Positions 1-6,694 of a stretch of 64,000 nt of DNA are shown here, piece after piece. Each line of letters begins with the position of its first letter. Within the stretch, counting starts at the first letter, position 1. This stretch comes from Flavobacterium shii (lineage in GTDB: Bacteria > Bacteroidota > Bacteroidia > Flavobacteriales > Flavobacteriaceae): positions 1-64,000 of the forward strand of contig NZ_JAOZEW010000016.1 of assembly GCF_025847235.1 (NCBI RefSeq), in the 5' to 3' direction. A program made the translations under genes and the position numbers. The notes beneath the pieces were generated by a model. It saw nothing but the letters and a program-made list of their open reading frames with translations, was not told the origin of the DNA and searched no databases.

Positions 1-212
1 CACTATTTTGCGTTTATTTTCTATTCTTTTCTTAATGCTTTGATAACATACCTTTTACGGTTTGTTATTTTTTGTTGTTTTCTAGCTCTTTTGGGTACTT
101 TAGGGCGTTTACCCTGTTTTACCCTCGGTTTTACTGGATTTCTTACGAAGTCGCAAAGGCACAAAGTTGCTTTTACTGTCTTTAATATCGTGTTTCTATT
201 GGATTTTGTCAC

Positions 213-298
213 CCCTAGCCCTGATAGTAGCAAAAATCCTCGTCCTTTTTCCTTTAAAAAGGACAAGATTGTAGCAGATAGCAGGAAATAGCTCCTGA
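213..298 (+). repeat. Structured dispersed repeat, copy A (Flavo-1-like RNA element?)
   Basis: One of four copies in the window of a two-stem element. A 9-bp hairpin (GTCCTTTTT / AAAAAGGAC, 5-nt loop, 250-272) sits inside flanking conserved blocks, ATAGTAGC on the left and TAGCAGATAGCAGG on the right. The outer blocks pair CCTG with CAGG, and a small 3' hairpin (CAGGA / TCCTG) follows. The other copies are at 11311, 31022 and 61192. The left block here (CAAAAATCC) has drifted from the AGCGGCATCC of copies C and D, so this copy is the most degenerate. I see no convincing gene in positions 1-212 upstream of it. Confidence 0.7.
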
Positions 299-327
299 AA
301 TTAATCTCCTACCTATATATAACATAC

Positions 328-364
328 AAAAAAAAGCAGCTACTATATTATAGTAGCCGCTTTT
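328..364 (-). terminator. Rho-independent terminator of the FKBP lipoprotein gene
   Basis: A GCTACTATA / TATAGTAGC stem is extended by AAAAGC/GCTTTT arms. Read on the minus strand it ends in a run of eight T, 26 bases after the stop codon of the minus-strand gene. Confidence 0.8.
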
Positions 365-389
365 ACAAACAAAATAAATCTTTATACCT

Positions 390-1391
390 TTAAGGATGAC
401 AACTTGCATCCAAATAATTCTTCTTTCCAGACACACATTTAGGTATCTGATCAAACGGATATGGCTTTCCTGTATCAGGATTCTTAATCTCAAGCTTAGT
501 CGTAAATGTATCCCCATCATCATCTACATCTAGGAAATCCGGCACCCCATCCTTATCTGTATCATCTGGATTATCAACTGGCTGATTAGGATATTCAGTT
601 GTATTACGAAAATCTCTCACATAACCATCACCATTAAGATCTTCCTGATAAGAATAAATTCCATCTCCGTCATGATCTAAACGCTGCAATGCATACAACT
701 TAAAACTAAAAACCAAAGGAGAATAACCCGGTATCGTAGCTGTTCCTCCAGCATAATATCCTAATCCCGAAGGCAAAAACATAACACCCGCTCCAAAATC
801 ATTATACATTGTAGTTCCATCTCCAGATTGCCCTGCCGCAGTACCAACTTTAAACTCTGGAAACGTTTCCCCCCAACCTTTAATCAATTTATACAAATCC
901 AAGAATGACTGTGGAAACACTACTTTCTCAAATTGATTAGAAGTAACTACCGAAGGATCTGTAGTAGTAGCTGCTTTTCGAAATAAATATTGCCCACTAT
1001 AAGATGTTAAAACCCCATCAACATTAATAGGCCTTTCACCAACTCCTTCACGCAGTACTAAATAATACAGCTTATAGGTAATACCATGCAAATCCACATC
1101 CTTAACTTTTAATGTTGGAAATGTTGGACTATTCAAATAAGACATAATAGACTTCTGAGTAGTAGCATCTGTAATCGCACTAATAGTTACATCTTGATCT
1201 TCTGCTTTACCAGGAGCGTCAACAATTGTAATATAATTCACTTTTAAATATTCTTCAATATCAGCAATATCCGTATCATACTGTTCCTTGTAATCCCTTA
1301 ACGGAACAACTTCTGCCGAATCACTTTTCGAACAAGAAAATAAAGAGAGTGTTGCAATTGTTAAAATAAAATAATATTTAATTTTGTTCAT
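390..1391 (-). CDS. FKBP-type peptidyl-prolyl isomerase-like lipoprotein with Asp-rich calcium motifs
   Basis: The 333-residue protein starts with a lipoprotein signal (LFSC, Cys20), so it should be anchored in the outer or inner membrane facing the periplasm or surface. Residues about 110-235 look like an FKBP-type prolyl isomerase domain (GVMFLPSGLGYY, then a closing VFSFKLYAL strand). The C-terminal part (about 240-300) carries Asp-rich DxDGDG and DKDGVPD motifs like those of thrombospondin type 3 or dockerin calcium sites. The fold assignment is from memory of flavobacterial relatives. Catalytic activity is not certain, because FKBP active-site residues are hard to place by eye. It is divergent from the S4 gene at 1471, has its own terminator, and likely helps fold exported proteins. 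Confidence 0.75.
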   Translation of the reverse strand: MNKIKYYFILTIATLSLFSCSKSDSAEVVPLRDYKEQYDTDIADIEEYLKVNYITIVDAPGKAEDQDVTISAITDATTQKSIMSYLNSPTFPTLKVKDVDLHGITYKLYYLVLREGVGERPINVDGVLTSYSGQYLFRKAATTTDPSVVTSNQFEKVVFPQSFLDLYKLIKGWGETFPEFKVGTAAGQSGDGTTMYNDFGAGVMFLPSGLGYYAGGTATIPGYSPLVFSFKLYALQRLDHDGDGIYSYQEDLNGDGYVRDFRNTTEYPNQPVDNPDDTDKDGVPDFLDVDDDGDTFTTKLEIKNPDTGKPYPFDQIPKCVSGKKNYLDASCHP

Positions 1392-1470
1392 TATTGTTGA
1401 TTTTTTAGGTGCGCAAGATACAATATTGATTTATTTTTGTAAAGAATTTAACTCCGATTTTAGAAAATTT

Positions 1471-1863
1471 ATGCGAATAGACAAATACTTATGGTGTGTA
1501 CGCTACTACAAGACCCGAAATATGGTCACTGAAGCTTGCAAAAAAAACCATGTTACTGTGAATGGTCAAGTTGCAAAACCTTCGAAAGAGGTTTTCCCAA
1601 CAGATAAAATAACATTCAGAAAAGATCAGATTACTCAAATCATAACCGTTCTTGATATCCCTGAGAATCGAGTTGGCGCAAAACTTGTTGATATATACCG
1701 AAAAAATGAAACTCCTGCCGAAGCTTACGCACATTTGGAATTACTAAAACTCTCAAAAGAGCATTACCGTAAAAACGGAACTGGAAGACCTACTAAAAAA
1801 GACAGAAGAGACATTGACGAATTCGGAAACGACATTACCGACGACGAAAACGAAACCGAATAA
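1471..1863 (+). CDS. hslR: S4-domain RNA-binding protein, Hsp15/HslR family
   Basis: The protein has 130 residues if translation starts at the ATG at 1471, where the S4 domain begins (MRIDKYLWCVRYYKTR). The frame is open further upstream, but those residues match nothing in the family. Residues 1-60 form the S4 RNA-binding fold (TRNMVTEACKKNHVTVNGQ), and the tail is basic and then acidic. E. coli Hsp15 binds stalled 50S subunits carrying a nascent chain, and a similar ribosome rescue role is inferred here. A TATTTTTG element (1432-1439), matching the Bacteroidetes -7 box, lies 31 bases upstream. The phosphoribosyltransferase gene follows after 49 bases. Confidence 0.85.
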   Translation: MRIDKYLWCVRYYKTRNMVTEACKKNHVTVNGQVAKPSKEVFPTDKITFRKDQITQIITVLDIPENRVGAKLVDIYRKNETPAEAYAHLELLKLSKEHYRKNGTGRPTKKDRRDIDEFGNDITDDENETE

Positions 1864-1912
1864 TTCATCCCAACAAGACCAAACTACTACTTTCACTATA
1901 AAAACAATCATA

Positions 1913-2413
1913 ATGAGCAAAAACATCATCTTGACAAATCAAGAAATTGAGCACAAAATAAAAAGAATTGCCTACCAGATATATGAAACCTTTGTCGACG
2001 ATGAAGAAATTGTAATCGCGGGTATCGCAACTAATGGCTTTATCTTCGCAAAAAAAATTGCTATTGCTCTAGAGGCCATTTCCTCCATTAAAGTATCTCT
2101 TTGCGAAGTACAAGTAAACAAATTGAAACCTGAACAACCAATAAACACATCTTTAACCAAAGAACAATACGCCAACAAAGGACTAATACTTGTAGACGAC
2201 GTATTAAATTCCGGCACTACTTTAATATATGCTGTTCGCCATTTTCTTGACGTTCCGCTTAAAAAATTCAAAACTGCTGTTTTAGTAGATCGCAATCACA
2301 AGAAGTACCCTGTAAAAGCAGATTTTAAAGGAATATCCCTTTCAACTTCACTATTAGAACATGTACAGGTTGTTTTTGACGACAACAACGATAATTATGC
2401 TTTCTTAAGCTAA
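1913..2413 (+). CDS. Type I phosphoribosyltransferase (PyrR/Hpt-like)
   Basis: The protein has 166 residues from the ATG at 1913. The PRPP-binding loop LILVDDVLNSGTTL spans residues 91-104, with the two acidic residues and the SGTT phosphate cradle intact. An earlier IAGIATNGFIFAKKIA segment (36-51) is the pyrophosphate loop region. Such proteins transfer phosphoribose to a base (uracil or hypoxanthine) or act as PyrR-type regulators, and the substrate cannot be read from sequence. It follows hslR on the same strand. Its last 9 bases overlap the 3' end of the convergent shikimate kinase gene. Confidence 0.85.
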   Translation: MSKNIILTNQEIEHKIKRIAYQIYETFVDDEEIVIAGIATNGFIFAKKIAIALEAISSIKVSLCEVQVNKLKPEQPINTSLTKEQYANKGLILVDDVLNSGTTLIYAVRHFLDVPLKKFKTAVLVDRNHKKYPVKADFKGISLSTSLLEHVQVVFDDNNDNYAFLS

Positions 2414-2923
2414 AACCTTAAGTATATCTGAGACTGTTTCATCAATAGTCCTACCATCTACAGTTACCTTATGTCGTGCCTGATTGTAATAAAAACTTCT
2501 TTCGAATAGATGTGTCGCGATAAACTCTCTCATTTCTTGTTCATTTTTATCAGCAATAAGTGGACGTTTACTTTTATTATGTAGTAAACGTCCATATAAT
2601 GTATCTATGGAAGCTTTTAAATAAACTGAAGTCACACCCTCTTTATTTAATAATTCATGATTATTAGCATAACAAGGAGTCCCTCCACCTAATCCTATAA
2701 TAATTTCTTGAGGCGATTGAAGCAATTCCAAGAATGTTTCATGCTCTAATTTTCTAAAATATATCTCTCCTTGTTTATCAAAAATCTCATTTATGGTTAA
2801 ATTAACCTTATTTTCGATGCATTTATCTAAATCTAAAAATGGAATTTCTGTAATTTTTGACAATTTTTGAGCAATTGTCGACTTGCCGCAACCCATATAC
2901 CCTAATAACACTATTTTTTTCAT
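2405..2923 (-). CDS. aroK: Shikimate kinase
   Basis: This is a 172-residue protein, the usual length. It has the Walker A motif GYMGCGKST (residues 8-16), the DLDKCIE shikimate/Mg motif, GLGGGTP for substrate binding, and the lid segment KSKRPL. It phosphorylates shikimate with ATP in the chorismate pathway in the cytoplasm. The gene is convergent with the phosphoribosyltransferase and the two coding ends overlap by 9 bases, so no terminator separates them. Confidence 0.95.
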   Translation of the reverse strand: MKKIVLLGYMGCGKSTIAQKLSKITEIPFLDLDKCIENKVNLTINEIFDKQGEIYFRKLEHETFLELLQSPQEIIIGLGGGTPCYANNHELLNKEGVTSVYLKASIDTLYGRLLHNKSKRPLIADKNEQEMREFIATHLFERSFYYNQARHKVTVDGRTIDETVSDILKVLA

Positions 2924-2994
2924 ACCAATAAAACCTTATATACTAAGACGTTGTAAACTTTTCTCAAAAAAAGACAAATTTATAACAAAAATGC

Positions 2995-3026
2995 TTGGAA
3001 ACTTCAATAATAACTCCTTATATTTG
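2995..3026 (+). promoter_or_regulatory. Bacteroidetes-type promoter of the tRNA array
   Basis: TTG at 2995-2997, a 21-base spacer, and TATATTTG at 3019-3026 match the Bacteroidetes -33/-7 consensus. The first tRNA-Lys begins 24 bases further on. Confidence 0.75.
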
Positions 3027-3050
3027 CACCCGCATTCAAGGAAAGAATAT

Positions 3051-3123
3051 GACTCGATAGCTCAGTTGGTAGAGCACATCACTTTTAATGATGGGGTCCT
3101 GGGTTCGAGCCCCAGTCGGGTCA
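3051..3123 (+). tRNA. tRNA-Lys (anticodon TTT), copy 1
   Basis: The 73-nt cloverleaf has a GACTCGA/TCGGGTC acceptor stem, an anticodon stem CATCA/TGATG with loop CTTTTAA (anticodon TTT), a T-loop GTTCGAG and discriminator A. CCA is not encoded. It is identical to four further copies. It is followed by copy 2 after only 39 bases, without a tRNA-Leu between. Confidence 0.97.
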
Positions 3124-3162
3124 CAAAAATTGTGATTAACAACATACTTTCCTTGATAGCAA

Positions 3163-3235
3163 GACTCGATAGCTCAGTTGGTAGAGCACATCACTTTTAA
3201 TGATGGGGTCCTGGGTTCGAGCCCCAGTCGGGTCA
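3163..3235 (+). tRNA. tRNA-Lys (TTT), copy 2
   Basis: Identical in all 73 positions to copy 1. It is followed by a terminator-like hairpin and then by the only intact tRNA-Leu of the array. Confidence 0.97.
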
Positions 3236-3238
3236 CAA

Positions 3239-3274
3239 AAAGGTCGAGTATTTACTTACTTGGCCTTTTTTTTT
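3239..3274 (+). terminator. Terminator-like hairpin between tRNA-Lys copy 2 and tRNA-Leu
   Basis: A 12-bp stem (AAAGGTCGAGTA with TACTTGGCCTTT, two G-T wobbles) and a 6-base loop are followed by a run of T that ends at the first base of tRNA-Leu. Degenerate versions recur after tRNA-Lys copies 3 and 4, where the T-run is broken, which may let transcription read through. Confidence 0.65.
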
Positions 3275-3357
3275 GGCCACGTGGAGAAACGGTAGACTTG
3301 CCATCTTGAGGGGGTGGTGCTCGTAAGGGCGTGTGGGTTCAAATCCCACCGTGGTCA
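3275..3357 (+). tRNA. tRNA-Leu (anticodon GAG)
   Basis: An 83-nt class II tRNA. The acceptor stem is GGCCACG/CGTGGTC with a G-T pair, the anticodon stem is CCATC/GGTGG with loop TTGAGGG, and the long variable arm is GCTC-GTAA-GGGC. The T arm is GTGGG TTCAAAT CCCAC and the discriminator is A. It is the only tRNA-Leu of the array with all stems intact. Confidence 0.9.
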
Positions 3358-3375
3358 CGATAGAATAAAAATAAT

Positions 3376-3448
3376 GACTCGATAGCTCAGTTGGTAGAGC
3401 ACATCACTTTTAATGATGGGGTCCTGGGTTCGAGCCCCAGTCGGGTCA
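3376..3448 (+). tRNA. tRNA-Lys (TTT), copy 3
   Basis: Identical to the other four copies. It starts 213 bases after copy 2, marking the tandem unit length. Confidence 0.97.
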
Positions 3449-3484
3449 CAAAAAGATCAGGTAATTATTTACTTGACCTTATTT

Positions 3485-3566
3485 AACCGCGTAGAGAGAT
3501 GATAGACTAGTCATCTCGAGGAGTAACACTCGTAAAAGCGTGTGGGTTCAAATCCCATTATAGTCA
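3485..3566 (+). pseudogene. Decayed tRNA-Leu copy 2
   Basis: It aligns over its whole length with the intact tRNA-Leu at 3275, but most acceptor pairs are lost (AACCGCG against TATAGTC). The anticodon stem TCATC/GTAAC has one of five pairs. The T arm is still recognisable. It is almost certainly not a functional tRNA. Confidence 0.8.
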
Positions 3567-3581
3567 CAATAAGAAAAGAAC

Positions 3582-3654
3582 GACTCGATAGCTCAGTTGG
3601 TAGAGCACATCACTTTTAATGATGGGGTCCTGGGTTCGAGCCCCAGTCGGGTCA
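3582..3654 (+). tRNA. tRNA-Lys (TTT), copy 4
   Basis: Identical to the other copies and 206 bases from copy 3. Confidence 0.97.
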
Positions 3655-3691
3655 CAAAAAGGTCGAGTATTTACTTACTTGACCTTATTTT

Positions 3692-3773
3692 AACCACGCA
3701 GAGAGATGCTAGACTAGCCATCTTGATGAGTAATACTCGTAAAAGCGTGTGGGTTTAAATCCCACTATAGTCA
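3692..3773 (+). pseudogene. Decayed tRNA-Leu copy 3
   Basis: Homologous to tRNA-Leu at 3275 and closest to decayed copy 2. The acceptor stem is broken (AACCACG against TATAGTC) and the T-loop is TTTAAAT instead of TTCAAAT. It shares CTATAGTC-type 3' changes with copy 2, so the decay started before this unit was duplicated. Confidence 0.8.
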
Positions 3774-3788
3774 CAATAAGAAAATAAT

Positions 3789-3861
3789 GACTCGATAGCT
3801 CAGTTGGTAGAGCACATCACTTTTAATGATGGGGTCCTGGGTTCGAGCCCCAGTCGGGTCA
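3789..3861 (+). tRNA. tRNA-Lys (TTT), copy 5
   Basis: Identical to the other copies and 207 bases from copy 4. It is followed by the strongest terminator of the array. Confidence 0.97.
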
Positions 3862-3864
3862 CGG

Positions 3865-3899
3865 AAAGGTCAAGTATTAATTTACTTGACCTTTTTTTT
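3865..3899 (+). terminator. Rho-independent terminator of the tRNA array
   Basis: A perfect 12-bp stem AAAGGTCAAGTA/TACTTGACCTTT with a 6-base loop, followed by five more T. Confidence 0.9.
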
Positions 3900-3936
3900 G
3901 CTACGTGGAGAACAATGGAGTACTTGTAAAAACACA
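3900..3936 (+). pseudogene. Remnant of a fourth tRNA-Leu copy
   Basis: GCTACGTGGAGAA matches the 5' end of tRNA-Leu, and the following GAGTACTTGTAAAAAC resembles its variable-arm region, with the middle deleted. The rest of the gap up to 4078 shows no feature I can support. Confidence 0.5.
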
Positions 3937-4078
3937 ATTAATACAATCATAATATTAACTTCCTCTTCAAACGATAATGAATCCTATATTTACTGTAAAT
4001 ACGATAGGCATTTTTATTATCATAAAATAAACAATCCCAAAATACGTTAACAATCTAAACCTACTAATTTATTTTTAT

Positions 4079-4579
4079 ATGAAACAATTATTACTTATTC
4101 TGTTATTTGTTGCTACAACCACAAGCTGGAGCCAATCTGGAACTGATTACTTTGATCAGGCATTGCGAAAAGCTGAAAATGGCAATACCAAAGGCGCAAT
4201 AGCAGATTACACTAAAGCAATTAAGCTAAGAGCTAACTTTGCTGAGGCTTACCAAAACAGAGGTGTTGCTAAACTAAAACTAAACGATACTAAAGGTGCT
4301 CTAGCTGACTTTAACAGAACAATCGAATTAGACCCTATGAATGCAGATGCTTTTACCGGAAGAGCTAACGTAAACTACAAATTAAACAATTTTAAAGCCG
4401 TGATTGAGGATTGTACTTCGGCGATTGCTATAAACCCCAAAGATTACGTAGCATATAACCTTAGAGGCATATCTTACACTCAAATTCAGGACAAAAAAAG
4501 TGCTTGCAAGGATTTTACTAAAGCTGCTGAATTAGGCAGCCAAAGCGCTAATAAAAACAAGGCTACTTTCTGTAAATAA
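4079..4579 (+). CDS. Secreted tetratricopeptide repeat protein
   Basis: The 166-residue protein has a cleavable signal peptide (hydrophobic core LLLILLFVATTTS). About four TPR units run from residue 23 to 157, with repeated patterns such as AEAYQNRGVAKLKLNDTKGA and the usual A, G, Y, P positions. TPR arrays bind other proteins, and this one should be periplasmic. No partner is indicated by context. The gene stands alone with its own strong terminator. The specific function is unknown. Confidence 0.85.
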   Translation: MKQLLLILLFVATTTSWSQSGTDYFDQALRKAENGNTKGAIADYTKAIKLRANFAEAYQNRGVAKLKLNDTKGALADFNRTIELDPMNADAFTGRANVNYKLNNFKAVIEDCTSAIAINPKDYVAYNLRGISYTQIQDKKSACKDFTKAAELGSQSANKNKATFCK

Positions 4580-4590
4580 AAACACTTAAA

Positions 4591-4639
4591 AAAGCACCCA
4601 ACTTTTCTTTCTTGTAAAGCAAAAGTTGGGTGCTTTTTT
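4591..4639 (+). terminator. Rho-independent terminator after the TPR gene
   Basis: A 16-bp perfect stem AAAGCACCCAACTTTT/AAAAGTTGGGTGCTTT with a 14-base loop and trailing T. Confidence 0.92.
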
Positions 4640-4719
4640 GTATTCTAACTTATGCTTACATTTGAGTACATATTCGTCTAATCGATTTGATCTAATCTAA
4701 AACTTACTCGATATTATAT

Positions 4720-5682
4720 ATGTCAATTCTTAAAAAGATAAATACAGAGGCTCAAACAGACAAGAACTCAGGTTTTGGCCCCAACTCTAATAATTATGGA
4801 GGACGCTTTGTAAACAAAAGTGGAACTCCTAATGTTGAAAAAAGAGGCATGCACTTATTACGTCGCATTAGCTGGTACCATACCATGATTGATATGCCTA
4901 CCTGGAAATTCATGCTTGTTCTATTCTCCTTTTACATTGCTATCAATTTTATTTTTGCTATTCTTTATTTTGCTATTGGTATTGAGCATTTAGATGGAAT
5001 AGCTGGTTCGCAAAGCGAATGGGAAAAATTTGGACAGGCTTATTTTTTTAGCGCTCAAACTTTTACAACTGTAGGTTACGGCCACATTAGCCCCACAGGT
5101 TTCCTGACTAGTTCTCTCTCGGCAGCAGAAGCTTTAATAGGACTATTAAGTTTTGCTATTGCAACTGGTTTATTCTTTGGGAGATTTAGTCGCCCAACTG
5201 CTTTTCTTAAATTCTCCCACAATGCATTGATAAGCCCTTATCAAGAAGGCAAGGCTTTAATGATTAGGCTTGTTCCTTTTAAAAACACGAATTTCACCGA
5301 TGCTGAAGCAAAAATCACTTTAGGGATAACTATTGAAGAAAATGGTGTAATGACTAATAAATTCTATTCATTAGAGCTAGAACTAAACAAAATAAATGCA
5401 CTTACATTAAGCTGGACTCTTGTACATCCTATAACCGAAAAGAGTCCGCTATATAAATTTACAAAAGAAGACTTTGCTTCTATTCATGGAGAAATACTTG
5501 TTTTCATTAAAACCTTTGATGATATGTACAGCAATACTGTTGCCGCAAGAACTTCTTATACCTTTAAAGAGGTTTTATATGGCGCTAAATTTGAACCAAT
5601 GTACAACCGTAGTAAAGATGCCTCTAAAACTGTATTACATTTAGATAAACTAAACACTCATCAAGCTGTCAATTTTGAATAG
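4720..5682 (+). CDS. Inward-rectifier-type potassium channel (KirBac family)
   Basis: A 320-residue protein with the Kir architecture. An amphipathic N-terminal slide helix precedes TM1 at about 61-87. The pore helix and selectivity filter TVGYG lie at 117-121, followed by TM2 at about 132-155. The C-terminal immunoglobulin-like cytoplasmic domain (about 165-300) carries the conserved SLELELNKINALTLSWTLVH segment. It should form a tetrameric K+ channel in the inner membrane. It is a single gene with 75 bases before the light-regulator gene. Gating ligands cannot be read from sequence. Confidence 0.92.
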   Translation: MSILKKINTEAQTDKNSGFGPNSNNYGGRFVNKSGTPNVEKRGMHLLRRISWYHTMIDMPTWKFMLVLFSFYIAINFIFAILYFAIGIEHLDGIAGSQSEWEKFGQAYFFSAQTFTTVGYGHISPTGFLTSSLSAAEALIGLLSFAIATGLFFGRFSRPTAFLKFSHNALISPYQEGKALMIRLVPFKNTNFTDAEAKITLGITIEENGVMTNKFYSLELELNKINALTLSWTLVHPITEKSPLYKFTKEDFASIHGEILVFIKTFDDMYSNTVAARTSYTFKEVLYGAKFEPMYNRSKDASKTVLHLDKLNTHQAVNFE

Positions 5683-5731
5683 AGTAAAATTGATAATTTT
5701 CTTATTTCAACTATTTTTCTAGAAATTAAGC

Positions 5732-5768
5732 TACATTTGTTTATCAAATAGCTATAAATGATAAACAA
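5732..5768 (+). promoter_or_regulatory. Promoter and operator 1, overlapping the regulator start codon
   Basis: The -7 element TACATTTG (5732-5739) runs into a perfect inverted repeat TTGTTTAT (5737-5744), 16 bases, ATAAACAA (5761-5768). The ATG at 5758 lies inside it. The same arm sequence and spacing recur at 6663 and 13386, which suggests that the MerR protein binds its own promoter. Confidence 0.7.
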
Positions 5769-6657
5769 TATAAAAAGTGTTTTTAGTATAAAGGACCTCG
5801 AGAATCTTTCTGGTATTAAAGCACACACCATTCGCATTTGGGAAAAGAGATATAATATCTTAGAACCAATGCGCACCGACACCAACATTCGAACGTATGA
5901 TTTAGCTAGTTTACAAAAACTATTAAACATTACGCTACTTCATGAATATGGTTATAAAATTTCAAAAATAGCAACCTACCCGCAAGAAAAAATCCCACAA
6001 TTGGTCAGAGAAATCATCTCTGACAAAAACGCAAAAAACCATGCCATTAGTTCTTTCAAAATGGCTATGATGAATTTTGACCAAGAATTATTCTTTAATA
6101 CCTTCAATTGGCTTACCGCCGAGAAATCTTTTAAGGAAGTTTTTCATCAGGTATTTATCCCGTTATTAAATGAATTGGGTTTGTTATGGCAATCTGATAC
6201 TATAACTCCAGCTCACGAACATTTTATAAGTTATCTAATTAAACAGAAACTGTACATTAACACAGAGAATCTTCAAGTTCAGAAACCAACGAAAACCGAT
6301 AAAATTTTCGTTCTTTCCTTACCAATGAATGAAATTCATGAACTTGGATTAATGTACATTCAATACGAGATATTACTACAAGGTTATAAAACAATTTATT
6401 TAGGCGAAAGCATGCCGATAGAAAACCTAAAAGAACTCAACAATCATTTTGATAACATTACTTACGTTTCTTATCTCACTATTCAACCTGATCGTAGTAT
6501 AGTTACTCAATATGTAGCCAATATGAGTTCTGAACTCTTAAATAACTCCAATGAAATATGGCTAATCGGTAAACTAGTTGAATACATTGAAACTGAAAAT
6601 CTAAATCAAAAAGTATACATTTTTAACTCTATCGAAGAATTAGTGACCCGGATATAA
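5758..6657 (+). CDS. MerR-family regulator with cobalamin-binding domain (CarH/LitR-like photoreceptor)
   Basis: The 299-residue protein has an N-terminal MerR winged helix (residues 8-75, FSIKDLENLSGIKAHTIRIWEKRY) and a helical-bundle domain (about 95-170). A Rossmann-like B12 domain follows (about 183-299). The two hallmarks of B12-dependent CarH are present: W144-x9-E154-H155 in the bundle, and E192-x-H194-xx-G197, where His194 would be the lower cobalt ligand. CarH with adenosylcobalamin represses carotenoid genes in the dark, and light destroys the Co-C bond and releases DNA. Immediate neighbours are crtI, crtB, crtZ and a photolyase, the classic CarH/LitR targets. The gene is probably autoregulated through the overlapping inverted repeat. 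Confidence 0.88.
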   Translation: MINNIKSVFSIKDLENLSGIKAHTIRIWEKRYNILEPMRTDTNIRTYDLASLQKLLNITLLHEYGYKISKIATYPQEKIPQLVREIISDKNAKNHAISSFKMAMMNFDQELFFNTFNWLTAEKSFKEVFHQVFIPLLNELGLLWQSDTITPAHEHFISYLIKQKLYINTENLQVQKPTKTDKIFVLSLPMNEIHELGLMYIQYEILLQGYKTIYLGESMPIENLKELNNHFDNITYVSYLTIQPDRSIVTQYVANMSSELLNNSNEIWLIGKLVEYIETENLNQKVYIFNSIEELVTRI

Positions 6658-6662
6658 TTATT

Positions 6663-6694
6663 TTGTTTAATTATTTTGTAGTTTTGTTAAACAA
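6663..6694 (+). promoter_or_regulatory. Operator 2 with embedded promoter of the carotenoid operon
   Basis: A perfect inverted repeat TTGTTTAA (6663-6670), 16 bases, TTAAACAA (6687-6694). The -7 element TAGTTTTG (6679-6686) sits inside the spacer. The right arm abuts the crtI ATG at 6695, so the mRNA should have almost no leader, and a bound repressor would cover the promoter. Confidence 0.75.

Noticed and set aside
21..291. Overlapping reading frames on both strands at the window start
   Set aside because: They run through structured repeat A, overlap each other almost fully and match no family. The basic minus-strand tail looks like chance translation of AT-rich sequence.
2883..3200. Plus-strand frame across aroK and the first tRNAs
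   Set aside because: It translates tRNA sequence and the aroK 5' end, so it has no coding support.
3051..3861. Regularly spaced identical 73-base repeats that could be read as a CRISPR-like array
   Set aside because: Each repeat folds as tRNA-Lys(TTT), and the spacers are homologous to tRNA-Leu, not unique foreign sequence.
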